64,000 bases of DNA. Origin: Sulfitobacter sp. DFL-14 (GTDB taxonomy: Bacteria; Pseudomonadota; Alphaproteobacteria; Rhodobacterales; Rhodobacteraceae). The stretch spans positions 1-64,000 of the forward strand of contig NZ_QBFD01000009.1 in NCBI RefSeq assembly GCF_003335585.1, written 5' to 3'. Below are positions 17,131 to 26,400 of the stretch, in pieces. The notes under the pieces were generated by a model that was given only the letters and a program-made list of their open reading frames with translations, was not told where the DNA came from and searched no databases. Each line of letters opens with the position of its first letter. Position 1 is the first letter of the stretch. The translations under genes and the position numbers were made by a program.

Positions 17131-17914
17131 TGGCAGCGTCCACCATGGCCTCGATGTCGCAAAGGACATCGCTGCACAGTGTCAGGGCTGAGGAAAGATG
17201 CCCCGCTTGCAACCGATGACGACGATCTTGTTCATAAATGTCCCGCACATATCCCAGCGGTCCGGTCAGCGGCATGCGCTGGATCGCAGTGAGATGGGGC
17301 ACCGGCGTGGGCAGAAGTGGCAGGGTTGAAATCACCTCGAAAACCTCAAGGTCCTGCCGGTGAACCCTGCGTCTTGCTGCATCTCGCTCTAAGTCATCGC
17401 CTGCGGTCACGAAATCGATGGCGCGTTTGTCCGCGTTCATCAATACCGCTGAAAACAGCGGGGCGGGGTCATCCGGCCCGAGGGTCTCGATCATGCGTAT
17501 AACCCATGTAAGGGTTTTCAGGGCCGCGACGAAATCCGATTGTACCGGCACGGCCGGCACCAGGATCATGTCGCAGGCCAGCGCCAGTGTTTCGGTGTCG
17601 GGGTGCTCGCCGGGGCGGGTGTCGATCAGAACCAGATCAACACCTTCAGCCTCAAAGCTGTCCAGCGCGTGGTAAAGGCCTTCAACGGTCTCGGGGGCAT
17701 CGGCCACGGTCAAGCCCGTGGGCCATGGAAGGCGTGGCAGATCACCGAAGTCGGCGCGCGCGCTTTTTGATTCCCATTCGAGGATTTGCTTGTCAGCATC
17801 CGCATCCATGACATGCACACGGCGGCCGCGTGCGAGCATGGCGGACGCAAGCATCTGTATGAGAGTTGTCTTTCCCGATCCGCCCTTCGCGGAGATGGCC
17901 GTCACAACAAGCAT
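17123..17914 (-). CDS. ParA/VirC1-like ATPase
   Basis: 263 residues. The deviant Walker A motif SAKGGSGKTTLIQ starts at residue 8, LVLIDTRPGEHPDT forms the second motif, and the ADADKQILEW block is typical of ParA/Soj/VirC1 ATPases. GGAGA precedes the ATG at 17914. It is a cytosolic ATPase that either segregates the plasmid or, as VirC1, brings relaxosome to the secretion pole. Location beside the transfer genes and more than 26 kb from repC favours the transfer role. The perfect inverted repeat just upstream is a candidate operator for itself or its partner. Confidence 0.85.
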   Translation of the reverse strand: MLVVTAISAKGGSGKTTLIQMLASAMLARGRRVHVMDADADKQILEWESKSARADFGDLPRLPWPTGLTVADAPETVEGLYHALDSFEAEGVDLVLIDTRPGEHPDTETLALACDMILVPAVPVQSDFVAALKTLTWVIRMIETLGPDDPAPLFSAVLMNADKRAIDFVTAGDDLERDAARRRVHRQDLEVFEVISTLPLLPTPVPHLTAIQRMPLTGPLGYVRDIYEQDRRHRLQAGHLSSALTLCSDVLCDIEAMVDAANG

Positions 17915-17923
17915 TCAATGTCT

Positions 17924-17951
17924 CCATAACGTATATTTTGGGCCGTTATGG
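17924..17951. promoter_or_regulatory. Inverted repeat upstream of parA-like gene, candidate operator
   Basis: CCATAACG at 17924-17931 and CGTTATGG at 17944-17951 form a perfect 8-base inverted repeat with a 12-base AT-rich spacer. It begins about 10 bases before the start codon of the minus-strand ATPase and overlaps its ribosome site region. Such a repeat is well placed to bind the ParA partner protein and repress the pair. It could also serve as a centromere-like site. Confidence 0.5.
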
Positions 17952-18318
17952 CGATGCCTCGGGATGGCGTCCAGACCTTGCGCGATACAGGCGTTCAACC
18001 TTTGGGTCCGACAGATGTGCAGCTGCTGTGGCGATGTACTGTTTTGGCGATCATCTGTGTACGCGTTCGGTCAATCGGTCAGCAGGTCACTCACGCCGAC
18101 CCTCATTGCAGCGTCCATTCTTTTCGCCATCGCGTCGTTGTGGCAATTTCCCAATGCTGCCATCAGCCTTCGAGGTGTCGGGTCACCTGACCATCGACTA
18201 TCCGTATCAGCGCCGAGGTAATACGCACGGTGCTGCGCAGGCGTTCCAATCCCACAAGGTCTTCTTCTCCTTCCGGGAGAACCCCTTTGAGCATTCAACG
18301 CCAATGAAGGGATATCGT

Positions 18319-18494
18319 GTCGGCTGCGCCGACGTCATTCCCGCGCCTGTTCAGGATCCGGGCCAGTGTCCCGGATCGCGGCGCGGGGGAGGCGGTGTCC
18401 CTTCGGTCTGTTCGTTGTCGCGTGGGGTTTACAGCAGGCATGGCCAAGGCCCTGCCTGCTGATCACCGAAGGTGCGACAACGGACCGAAGGGAC
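18319..18494. other. Hairpin-rich candidate origin of transfer (oriT)
   Basis: The 670-base region between the divergent ATPase and MobC genes has clustered inverted repeats. GTCGGC-TGC-GCCGAC lies at 18319-18333. CCCGCGCC (18340-18347) pairs with 18380-18387 and encloses GATCCGGG (18355-18362) paired with 18370-18377. GTCCCTTCGGTC (18397-18408) with GTTGTCGC (18414-18421) pairs with 18474-18481 and 18483-18494, enclosing a third hairpin AGCAGGCA/TGCCTGCT (18433-18440, 18453-18460). Nested hairpins next to mobC and relaxase genes are the usual form of oriT. The nic site itself was not identified. Confidence 0.55.
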
Positions 18495-18580
18495 GTTGAC
18501 AGGAACGGTATTGTGTATGACAAAACTTGTACGGCGACTCATTAGAGTTTTCGTGTTTACAAAAACTATCTAATGATAAA
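18495..18580 (+). promoter_or_regulatory. AT-rich leader of the mobC-relaxase-virD4 operon
   Basis: Directly after the hairpins comes TTGACA (18496-18501), a perfect -35 hexamer, but the -10 at the correct distance is weak. An imperfect inverted repeat (CATTAGAGTTTT near 18539-18550 with AAAACTATCTAATG ending near 18575) sits just before the MobC start and could bind the MobC/VirD1-like protein for autoregulation. Confidence 0.4.
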
Positions 18581-18591
18581 TCTTGCCGGCT

Positions 18592-19140
18592 ATGTCCAAA
18601 CGCCTCTCCACCATAGCCCGACAAGAGGTTCTCCGGCTCGCTGCTCAAGGGCTTGGCGATGGGGAGATCGCCGTGCGTGTTGGCTGCTCCCGGCCCACTG
18701 TCGCCCGCGTGCGGGCGCGCGGTGTGGTGACGGATCGAACCACAAAGGGCCGCGTGCTGCAGGTTCGGGTGTCCGCCCGTGAGGCTGAAGCATTCGAGGC
18801 GCTTGTGGCTGAGACGGGCATGACCACGTCGGGTTTGCTCCGGCACATGATCCGTCTGTCATCCGGCATTGTCGCGTTTCGCCGGGACGAGGTCACGGCG
18901 CTCAAGGCGTCGGCCAATCAGCTCAATGCCTTGGCGCGCAATCTTGTGCAGATGCTGAAGCTTGCCCATGCGGGCAAGCTGCGGTGGAACGCGCGCGACG
19001 CGGCAATGGTCGGTCGGCTTGCGGACCGGGCCGAAGAGGTTGCTCGGGCCGTGCAGGCTTTGCGCGCGGCCTCGCTGCGCGGGTCCTTCGTCCGGGTGTC
19101 CGATCTTCGGGACGTTGGGGAGGGGCAGCGCGATGGCTGA
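18592..19140 (+). CDS. MobC/VirD1-like relaxosome accessory protein
   Basis: 182 residues from ATG 18592; an in-frame TTG at 18583 is possible and neither has a clear ribosome site. Residues 3-45 resemble a helix-turn-helix (ARQEVLRLAAQGLGDGEIAV, then SRPTVARVRARG). A RHH/MobC-like part follows: VRVSAREAEAFEALVAETGM, TSGLLRHMIRL, and the basic ASANQLNALARNLVQMLKLA typical of MobC. Such proteins bind oriT DNA and help the relaxase reach the nic site. The relaxase gene overlaps its end by 8 bases. Confidence 0.78.
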   Translation: MSKRLSTIARQEVLRLAAQGLGDGEIAVRVGCSRPTVARVRARGVVTDRTTKGRVLQVRVSAREAEAFEALVAETGMTTSGLLRHMIRLSSGIVAFRRDEVTALKASANQLNALARNLVQMLKLAHAGKLRWNARDAAMVGRLADRAEEVARAVQALRAASLRGSFVRVSDLRDVGEGQRDG

Positions 19141-21007
19141 AACACGCACCCTCCAGCAGGCGGTATTGGGCGAGATACTGCCTCATGTGGGGCGGCGGTC
19201 TGCAGCCATGGCGGGCGAGGCGCGCGTATCGCCGGGCCGTCGGCGTGGCGCGTCCGGCGGGACGGTTGCGGTAATGTCCTGGAACGCGCTGCGGGTGCCG
19301 CAAAGCGTGGTGAAGCGGGTCGGCACGGGCGGGTGTCATTCGCCCAAAGAGTTACGTCGACAGATGAAGTACATCCTGCGCGACGAGGCGCGGGTCGCAG
19401 CCTGGTCGAACCAGATCGGCATCGATCGCGTCTTTGGCGAGCGCGGCATAGAAAATGTCATTGCCGATTGGAGTGCTTCCTGGTGCGGGGCCCCGAAACG
19501 GGGTCATACCGATCACATCATCCTGTCCTTTCCAAAGGGAACCGAGGCGGAGTTGGCGGAAGCCATCTCGCGCGAATGGGCGCAGGAGGTGTTTGGCGGG
19601 GATTACAGGGATCGATATCGGTATGTGGCGGCCCTCCATTGCAACACAGATCATGTGCATGCCCATGTCCTTGTCGACAAGGTCGGGATGGAGGACGGCA
19701 AGTTCCTCTCGATCAGTCGCCATTCCGAGATCAGCTATGACATGATGCGCGAGCTGCATGCGCAGATCGCGGGCGAGCACGGTCTGGTGCTGAACGCCTC
19801 TTCCCGTCTGTCGCGCGGCATCATGGAAAACGCCCCGCGGGACACTGATTTGCAGGCGGCCCGCAAGGAGGGACGGGAGCCAGTGGTTGCCCCGCTGGAT
19901 CCTGAAAGCCGCGCTCTGCGAGAGGCCGAGATACGCAGACACGCCGCGGGGTATCGGCAGCTGGCGCAACTTGCGGGGATGGGCCTGGAGGCCGACACCC
20001 CTCCGGATGGATGGATGGGGCGCATCGCGGAGGGCGCAGAGCTTGCCGCCACCAACTTGATGAAAGGAATGCCGGTGAAAGAAGGGTTTGCCGAAGGGGT
20101 TGATATCCCCGCTGCCGGAGCGGATGTGATCGGTCGTCTGATCGCCGCCCGCGAGACATTGCAAGCGGAAGCCGACACCGCGTGGAGCGCCATTCAGGAC
20201 ATGGCTCCCGGTGCCGAAAAGGTCGAACTGGAACAGCTCTTTGCGGGGAAGGCCCGCGAAATGGGCACGCTTCTGGGCCGCGACTTTCTTGCGGATCATT
20301 CTTCATCGGTGTCGCCCGAGCGCGATCCCTACAGAGTTCAGGGGATTGCGGGGCTGGCTGCACGGGCAGCAGAGGAGGGCAATCCGCTCGTCGCCGAGGC
20401 CGATGCTGCATTGGGTCATTTCAGAGCGGAGTTGGCGCGCGTTCTGGCACCGATGGAGGCACGATTCGAGGAGGCGGGCAGCAGCATCGAAGAAGTCGCT
20501 GCCCGTTTCACCGCACCCCATCGCAGCGAGGCGCAACTCGAAGCCTCACGCCCAGTGGACGCCCAGGAGCGCTCGGACTGGCTTGGGCTCGAACGCGACC
20601 TGCAGGCGCGCGCGCGTGATGTTTTTGCGGGGCTGCACATGGATCGTGATCTTTTGGCGGATCTGGCGCGTCAGGATATTCTTGACGCGGGGCAGGGCAG
20701 TCGCCTTGCCGACATCGCCACGCTGGACAAGCTGATCTCCGACGTGCGGCAAGACCTGCGCGACGGGGATATGGATCAGCTGGCCGCTGGCCGGATCGAT
20801 CCGCTCATGGACCGCATCGAAGACCCCGGTCTGCGACAAGCCGTGTTCTCGGAGCTAAAGGCCATCGCCGCAGTGGATGCGGGTGATGACATTACCGGGC
20901 GCGACAGCGAACCAGCCGCCACCTACCGGACCCGGATCGAGGCTTTCGAGCGCGCCGAGGAGCGGGGGCGCGACCGGGACGATACCAGTGGCGATTACGG
21001 CCTCTAG
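19133..21007 (+). CDS. virD2: VirD2/MobA-type relaxase
   Basis: 624 residues from ATG 19133, overlapping the mobC-like stop and preceded by GGGGAGGGG. The relaxase domain (PF03432 type) shows the histidine triad HCNTDHVHAHV near residues 169-179 and a candidate catalytic tyrosine in RQMKYILRD near residue 80; HTDHIILSFPKG is the middle motif. The C-terminal 350 residues are helical and acidic, probably carrying the secretion signal. The protein should nick oriT, stay bound to the 5' end, and be passed through the VirB channel via VirD4. Symbol given by analogy; it could equally be classed as MobP/MobQ. Confidence 0.87.
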   Translation: MAETRTLQQAVLGEILPHVGRRSAAMAGEARVSPGRRRGASGGTVAVMSWNALRVPQSVVKRVGTGGCHSPKELRRQMKYILRDEARVAAWSNQIGIDRVFGERGIENVIADWSASWCGAPKRGHTDHIILSFPKGTEAELAEAISREWAQEVFGGDYRDRYRYVAALHCNTDHVHAHVLVDKVGMEDGKFLSISRHSEISYDMMRELHAQIAGEHGLVLNASSRLSRGIMENAPRDTDLQAARKEGREPVVAPLDPESRALREAEIRRHAAGYRQLAQLAGMGLEADTPPDGWMGRIAEGAELAATNLMKGMPVKEGFAEGVDIPAAGADVIGRLIAARETLQAEADTAWSAIQDMAPGAEKVELEQLFAGKAREMGTLLGRDFLADHSSSVSPERDPYRVQGIAGLAARAAEEGNPLVAEADAALGHFRAELARVLAPMEARFEEAGSSIEEVAARFTAPHRSEAQLEASRPVDAQERSDWLGLERDLQARARDVFAGLHMDRDLLADLARQDILDAGQGSRLADIATLDKLISDVRQDLRDGDMDQLAAGRIDPLMDRIEDPGLRQAVFSELKAIAAVDAGDDITGRDSEPAATYRTRIEAFERAEERGRDRDDTSGDYGL

Positions 21008-21019
21008 AGGATTCAAAAC

Positions 21020-22951
21020 ATGCTGCATGCAATGGAAAGCCGTTGGCGGTATCCAATCGCCATCCTGCTCGGTCTCGGTGTTGGCACCTGGATCGGTGCC
21101 GCGATCGCCACGCTCTATCTGATGGCGCGATTTGGCGAAGACCTGGGTGGGTTCGATATTTTCGAACTTTGGCTGCTCAATCTGTCTGATCCACGGGTCA
21201 AGGCAAACCCTGCGGTGGAACATACTGCGTGGCTCATCACGGCACTTCCTGCCCTGCTTCTGGCGGCGACAGGAGCGACATCCGTTCATCGCGGGTCGCT
21301 CACCGATTATGATGATGCGCATTTCCAGTCGCGTCCCGAGCTCCGCCGCAACCGTATGTCGGCATCTCTTTCCCAGAACGGCTTTCTGTTCGGCAAGCTC
21401 GGGTCACCTGCGTCCCGCGCGCCTTTCGTGTCGGCCACGCCAGATCGCTTCCCACACGCAATGATGATCGCGCCAACGGGCCGGGGCAAAGGGGTAGGCT
21501 TCGTTTTACCGAACCTTTTGCACTTCCAGGGCAGTGCCGTGATCCTCGACGTCAAGGGCGAGAATTTCGAGAAGACATCCATCCACCGCCAAAAGGCGCT
21601 GAACAATCAGGTCTGGTACTTTTCGCCCTATGACTACGTTCAGCCCGAGGGCAAGAACGGGCCCGTCCTGACCCGCACGCACCGGTTCAATCCTCTCCAG
21701 CGCATTGCCGATCTGCCCAGCCCCGAGCAGCAATACACCGCCGTCAACACCATGGCGGACTTGTTCCTCATCGTCGAAAGCGTGAACGCGCAGAGCTTTT
21801 TCCAGGCCGGACGCAGCCTGTTCGTGGCGTCTTGCCTCTTCGCCATCGAGACCGGCAAGCCGACGATCGGTGAGGCGCTGCGGATCATGACTGGCGGCGG
21901 CAATAAAAAGGAATTCTACAAACGGGCCGCGATGCAGACTGCAAACCCGGTGGTGGCAGAGATTTTCCTGAGCATGGCCGACGAAGTGGACAAGATTCTC
22001 GATTCCTATGTCAGTGTGATCCGCGGGGCTGGATTGGAACTCTGGCTCGATCCGGCGGTGGACCGAGCGACACAGGCAAGCGATTTCGACTTCGGAACGT
22101 TCCGACGAGAGCCACAGTCGCTCTATATTGTCGTGCAGCCGGAGCACCTGAAAACACTGGCCCCCCTGATCCGGCTCCTGTTCGCCGATGCCATCGCATG
22201 TCTGCAGCGCGCGCATCCCGGACCGGACGAGGCACATCCCGTCATGTTCCTGATGGATGAATTCGACCAACTGGGCAAACAACCCTTGGTCTTGCAGAGC
22301 ATAAAGACGATCCGCTCCTATGGCGGGCGGCTGTTTATCATCTCGCAGTCGATCCCCGGTCTTGAGGGCATCTACGGCGAAACCGACCGTCGTGCGCTAC
22401 AGGCCGGTGCGGGTGTACAGATTTACATGACCCCGCAGGATGATCGCACCGCCGACGTGCTGTCCGCAGCCCTGGGCAAGCGCACGATCGTGGGCAAGAC
22501 CAGATCACAGGCAACCGTGCGCAAGCTCTCGGAAAGCGCAAATATCAGCCGTCGCTCGGAAGAACGGGCGCTGGTATCCCCCGCTGAATTGCTGCGTTTC
22601 CCGCTCGACAAGGTCCTTGTCCTGCCCGAGGGGCAATATCCCATCAAGGCGGATCACATCCGTTACTATGCGGACCGGCATTTTGAGGAGATCGACAAAG
22701 CACGGCAGGGGCATGCCTTGCCCTATCCTCCTGCTGCAGCGCCAGTCTCGAACAGGCCGAAGAAAATCACCCTCGAGCAACCAGAACCCGCAGCACCCGC
22801 GGCGATCTCCATGGGCGACAAGGAATTCGAGACTGCGGTGCAGACCTACACAGGCGCGCTACAGGGATACGCAGAAGCCGCGAGGGCAAAGCCAAAGAAA
22901 ACACGTTTCGGTGGTCGGGCGCGCTCTTCGGACGCAAAGGCGAGGGGATGA
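21020..22951 (+). CDS. virD4: Type IV coupling protein VirD4
   Basis: 643 residues. Two N-terminal membrane helices (about 9-35 and 70-90) anchor it in the inner membrane. The cytosolic ATPase has Walker A APTGRGKGVG near residue 151 and Walker B MFLMDEFDQLG near 409, with LILDVKGENFEKT-like VirD4/TraG signatures between. It recruits the relaxase-DNA complex to the VirB channel. The start ATG follows AGAGGA by 8 bases, 12 bases after the relaxase stop, so these are one operon. It ends 42 bases from the convergent GIY-YIG gene. Confidence 0.93.
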   Translation: MLHAMESRWRYPIAILLGLGVGTWIGAAIATLYLMARFGEDLGGFDIFELWLLNLSDPRVKANPAVEHTAWLITALPALLLAATGATSVHRGSLTDYDDAHFQSRPELRRNRMSASLSQNGFLFGKLGSPASRAPFVSATPDRFPHAMMIAPTGRGKGVGFVLPNLLHFQGSAVILDVKGENFEKTSIHRQKALNNQVWYFSPYDYVQPEGKNGPVLTRTHRFNPLQRIADLPSPEQQYTAVNTMADLFLIVESVNAQSFFQAGRSLFVASCLFAIETGKPTIGEALRIMTGGGNKKEFYKRAAMQTANPVVAEIFLSMADEVDKILDSYVSVIRGAGLELWLDPAVDRATQASDFDFGTFRREPQSLYIVVQPEHLKTLAPLIRLLFADAIACLQRAHPGPDEAHPVMFLMDEFDQLGKQPLVLQSIKTIRSYGGRLFIISQSIPGLEGIYGETDRRALQAGAGVQIYMTPQDDRTADVLSAALGKRTIVGKTRSQATVRKLSESANISRRSEERALVSPAELLRFPLDKVLVLPEGQYPIKADHIRYYADRHFEEIDKARQGHALPYPPAAAPVSNRPKKITLEQPEPAAPAAISMGDKEFETAVQTYTGALQGYAEAARAKPKKTRFGGRARSSDAKARG

Positions 22952-22993
22952 TCTGGAAATCGAATGTGGCTGTGCTGTTCTGCCATGCGCCAG

Positions 22994-24184
22994 CTATGAG
23001 ACAGATACCAATCGCGCCTGTTTCGGGTCATAGACATAGCCCGAAATCGTCCCGTCCTTGATCCGTTCAACTGCATCCTTTATCGCGAATATTGGCACGA
23101 GAAACCACTCTCTCGGAATCACGGGCCTACCAAAGCGATCCATGATCTCGATCTCGAGCCGCGCGGGCTCGAAGATGCGATGGATCAGGTTCTCCAGTTT
23201 TGTCCGATTGATGTTGTAGAGTTCATAAGTCGCAACCACCTCGACGTTCGCCATCAGAAACGTTGGTTGCAGATGTGCGCCAGCGATCCGCTTTTCAACG
23301 CTCATATTGGTGACGCCGATCTTGTGTACGAGGTCGCGATTTTCGGCCACAAGTGGATGATCGGATTTGCTGCGAAGCACATAAATGATCCCGCTCGCCT
23401 CATCACCGTCGAGTGTCTGATCGGAAAAAAGTGGCCCTGCCGATGGATCGGTGATCCGCCGTCCGGCGTCGTCCTTGTTCAACGCGCGCTGAAGCGAGCG
23501 CATCAGCATGTTGCTCTCGGTCCCGTTGTCGAAAATCACCCGCAGACGCGCATCCGTGCGACCTTGCTCGTTGGTGATGGTCTCGCCCTTGTCGGCGACA
23601 TAGGCCTTTTGACCGCTGACAATGAAGAAGCGTCCCTTCTCGATCTCGGCTTTCATCTCGAACGGGCGAGTTTCGCGCAAGCCGCTATCCAGTTCTTTCT
23701 GGACCTGCTCGAACAAGGGTTTGAACGTCGCGAAATCCTCGCATTTCTCGCGGTTTGCGACTTCATCGGCGGCCTTTTTCTCGGCTGTTGACCGGACATG
23801 CTTCAATTCCGTGAGGGGTGATTTAGCAACTTCCACGCCCAGTTCGGCGAGGAGGGCATCGTCATCGAGGTCATCGGAGTCTGATGCTGAGGGCGCAGGG
23901 GTGTTTGCTAGGAGACCCTGCTCGTCGAGTGGGGCAAGGAGGTCGCGGCATTCCTGCAAGTCGCGGATCCGATCAAGACGCACGGCGTAGAGGCGTTCAA
24001 AGATATCACGATCCTCCCCGTGCTGGGGAGGCCGGCCATGCTCATCTGCAAATCGCAAGATTTCCTCAAAACCTGCGATGATGCGTTCTTCGCGTGGTGT
24101 GCGGCTGAGCTGCTTCTTGACCTCGACCTCGACGCCAAGCTCAGCAAGGAGGGCGTCGTCTTCGTCCGTGAAACCCTTAGCCAT
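22994..24184 (-). CDS. GIY-YIG/T5orf172-type nuclease domain protein
   Basis: 396 residues; ATG 24184 overlaps the helicase stop by 8 bases. The C-terminal domain has GIIYVLRSKSDHP, HKIGVTNMSVEKRI and ELYNINRTKLENLIHRIFEPAR, the GIY-YIG superfamily variant called T5orf172 or MUG113. The N-terminal half carries two copies of an acidic motif, ALLAELGVEVE near residue 11 and ALLAELGVEVA near residue 109, a short internal repeat. It is the last gene of the methyltransferase-helicase island and is the likely DNA-cutting partner of the system, or a DNA-sensing component. Substrate not known. Confidence 0.82.
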   Translation of the reverse strand: MAKGFTDEDDALLAELGVEVEVKKQLSRTPREERIIAGFEEILRFADEHGRPPQHGEDRDIFERLYAVRLDRIRDLQECRDLLAPLDEQGLLANTPAPSASDSDDLDDDALLAELGVEVAKSPLTELKHVRSTAEKKAADEVANREKCEDFATFKPLFEQVQKELDSGLRETRPFEMKAEIEKGRFFIVSGQKAYVADKGETITNEQGRTDARLRVIFDNGTESNMLMRSLQRALNKDDAGRRITDPSAGPLFSDQTLDGDEASGIIYVLRSKSDHPLVAENRDLVHKIGVTNMSVEKRIAGAHLQPTFLMANVEVVATYELYNINRTKLENLIHRIFEPARLEIEIMDRFGRPVIPREWFLVPIFAIKDAVERIKDGTISGYVYDPKQARLVSVS

Positions 24185-26225
24185 TGGCAGCCTCCTGCTT
24201 CATGCGCGCGAGATAGGCGACGCCTTCGGCCATTTTCTTCTCCCACGGATCAGGCGATGTGATGGAAGGCAGACGGCCCCGCTCCTGCTTGAACTTGACG
24301 GCGCGTTTCGCCAGATCTCGCGCCTCGTCCGGTGACAGTTGCACCTTTTTCGCCGAGATGACGGCCTGGACCTGCCGAAGGCTTTCCTCGCTCATCGTCT
24401 TTGCCAGAATCGAGTAGGCTTCGCCGAACGGGTTGATGCGATCAATCAGATCGATGTCGAGTTCGCGCACGTCCATTGCGAATTTGCGCACCCCGTCGAT
24501 CAAGGCGGTATTGCCGGTTGTTTCTGTGTCATCGCGGTTCGACAGCGCGATCTCTTTCGCCTTCTGGGTCAGGTTCAGCGCAGCAACTGCGTGTTGGCGC
24601 ACCGCTTCCTGATCCTCTGCATCTAGCTCTGGGAACCTGGCACCGACAATCTTGCCCATGCGGACCTGCGTCAGTTCCTCCGGCACCAGCTCTTCGTCGA
24701 AGAGACCCCGTTCGATCGTAGTCTTGTCCTGAACGAAAGCTGTGATCACCTCATTGAGGTCCTCTTGGCAGATGCGCTTGGCTTCCTTGCTCTTGGGTTC
24801 GACCAGGCCTTTGATTTCGATCTGGAACTGCCCGCTGGCCTCGCTGAAGCCAACGTTCTCTTTGTTGGGGTCATAGCCGCCCTCGCCGTAATCGAACCCT
24901 TCGACAGGGCCACTTTTCACGGTCTTGGGCGTGAAGTTGAAACGTGGTGCCAGCACCTGCTCCATCAGCAGGCTTGCAGCGATCGCCTTCAGTGTATCGT
25001 TGACTGCCTCGGTCACGGCTTCGGCCGCGGCGTCGGGCTCCGCGATAAGGTTGGTGAACCGCGCTCGGGTCTTGCCCTCGGCATCGCGGGTGGCGCGGCC
25101 GATGATCTGCACGATCTCCGTCAGGCTGGCGCGATAACCCACCGTCAGGGCGTGTTCGCACCAGATCCAATCGAACCCTTCTTTCGCCATACCCAGGGCG
25201 ATGATGATGTCGACATGATCGCGGTTGTTCTTCTGCGTGGAGTCTTTCAGCGCGGCGGAAACCTTGTCACGCTTGGATGGCTCGTCGTCCACCAGATCGG
25301 CGATGCGTAAGCCTCGCTCGTCGGGCGTCTTGACCAGCTGAAAGCCTGTGATGGGATCCGCTCCCTGCCAATCGCCCAGGGCGTCAATGATATGCTCGAC
25401 CTCGCGATGCTTGTCCTTGGTGCTTTCGCGCGAGTTCACGTTCGGGATGTGAAGGATTGTCTTCTCGGTCGGATCCAAAACCTTGAGGATGTCGTCCGCA
25501 TAGGACCCGGAATAGAAGAAATACCCGATGTCGAGCGTCTTGAGGTATTTGTAACCATTCAACTGCTGATAGTAGGTATAGGTGAAGGTATCGAACTTTG
25601 CCTCATCTTCGGGCGACAGAACGGCTTCGGCATCGCCGCGGAAATAGGACCCGGTCATCGCAACCAGATGCACCTTGTCGCGCGCGACCAGTGCGCCCAG
25701 ATGCGTGCCCAGCTTGTTATCAGGGTTGGCAGAGACGTGGTGAAACTCGTCTACCGCGATGAGCCGATCATCAAACGCTTCAATCCCGAACTTGTCCACG
25801 GCGAACCGAAAGGTCGCGTGGGTGCAGACCAGAATCTTGTCGTCGCTCGCCAGAAACTTGCCGACAGCGCCGACCTTGCCGTCATCCCCGCCGGGAGCGT
25901 TGCATAGGTTCCATCGCGGTTGCACGGTCCAGTCTGCCCAGAAGCCGTACTTGCTCAGCGGCTCGTCGTTGAAGCTGGACCCGATGGACTTTTCCGGCAC
26001 CACGACGATGGCCTGGCGCAGGCCCTGATTGTGCAGCTTGTCGAGCGCGATGAACATCAGCGCGCGGCTCTTGCCCGAGGCCGGGGGCGACTTGATCAGC
26101 AGGTATTGCTCGCCCCGCTTCTCATAGGCACCCTCTTGCATTTCGCGCATGCCAAGCTCGTTCGATTTGGTCGAGCTTCCATTGGCCGCGTAATTGACAG
26201 AGACGGAAGGAACCTGCTGTGTCAT
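24177..26225 (-). CDS. DEAD/DEAH-type helicase of defence island
   Basis: 682 residues from ATG 26225, with AAGGA eight bases upstream. Superfamily 2 motifs: Walker A variant IKSPPASGKSRA (about residue 48), AVDEFHHVS, MTGSYFRGD, and motif VI QIIGRATRDAEG (about 370). This resembles the translocase subunits of type III-like and other restriction systems; no nuclease or methylase domain is seen within it. The first 35 residues (VPSVSVNYAANGSSTKSNEL) are also present as a diverged, truncated copy at 27870-28019. The gene overlaps the GIY-YIG gene and lies 175 bases after the AlbA_2 gene. Confidence 0.88.
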   Translation of the reverse strand: MTQQVPSVSVNYAANGSSTKSNELGMREMQEGAYEKRGEQYLLIKSPPASGKSRALMFIALDKLHNQGLRQAIVVVPEKSIGSSFNDEPLSKYGFWADWTVQPRWNLCNAPGGDDGKVGAVGKFLASDDKILVCTHATFRFAVDKFGIEAFDDRLIAVDEFHHVSANPDNKLGTHLGALVARDKVHLVAMTGSYFRGDAEAVLSPEDEAKFDTFTYTYYQQLNGYKYLKTLDIGYFFYSGSYADDILKVLDPTEKTILHIPNVNSRESTKDKHREVEHIIDALGDWQGADPITGFQLVKTPDERGLRIADLVDDEPSKRDKVSAALKDSTQKNNRDHVDIIIALGMAKEGFDWIWCEHALTVGYRASLTEIVQIIGRATRDAEGKTRARFTNLIAEPDAAAEAVTEAVNDTLKAIAASLLMEQVLAPRFNFTPKTVKSGPVEGFDYGEGGYDPNKENVGFSEASGQFQIEIKGLVEPKSKEAKRICQEDLNEVITAFVQDKTTIERGLFDEELVPEELTQVRMGKIVGARFPELDAEDQEAVRQHAVAALNLTQKAKEIALSNRDDTETTGNTALIDGVRKFAMDVRELDIDLIDRINPFGEAYSILAKTMSEESLRQVQAVISAKKVQLSPDEARDLAKRAVKFKQERGRLPSITSPDPWEKKMAEGVAYLARMKQEAANG

Positions 26226-26271
26226 GATGTTTTCCTTCTGAGGGGCGCGGAATCATTCGCTTTGGGGCTGG

Positions 26272-26387
26272 CAATCAAAACCCGATCAAGGTGTGAGACC
26301 GCACACGGCCCGTTGTAACAGTATGATTTATATGTATTTTTCAATTTACGCCCTATAGCCCACATACGCACAATCAAAACCCGATCA
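26272..26387. repeat. Pair of 18-base direct repeats upstream of the helicase
   Basis: CAATCAAAACCCGATCAA occurs at 26272-26289 and again, identical, at 26370-26387. The 80 bases between are AT-rich and contain TTGAAAAATAC and TATAAATCAT on the minus strand, which could be a promoter for the helicase. The repeats may be operators, or the footprint of a small insertion whose ends were duplicated. Confidence 0.7.
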
Positions 26388-26400
26388 AATGTTGTCCCTG

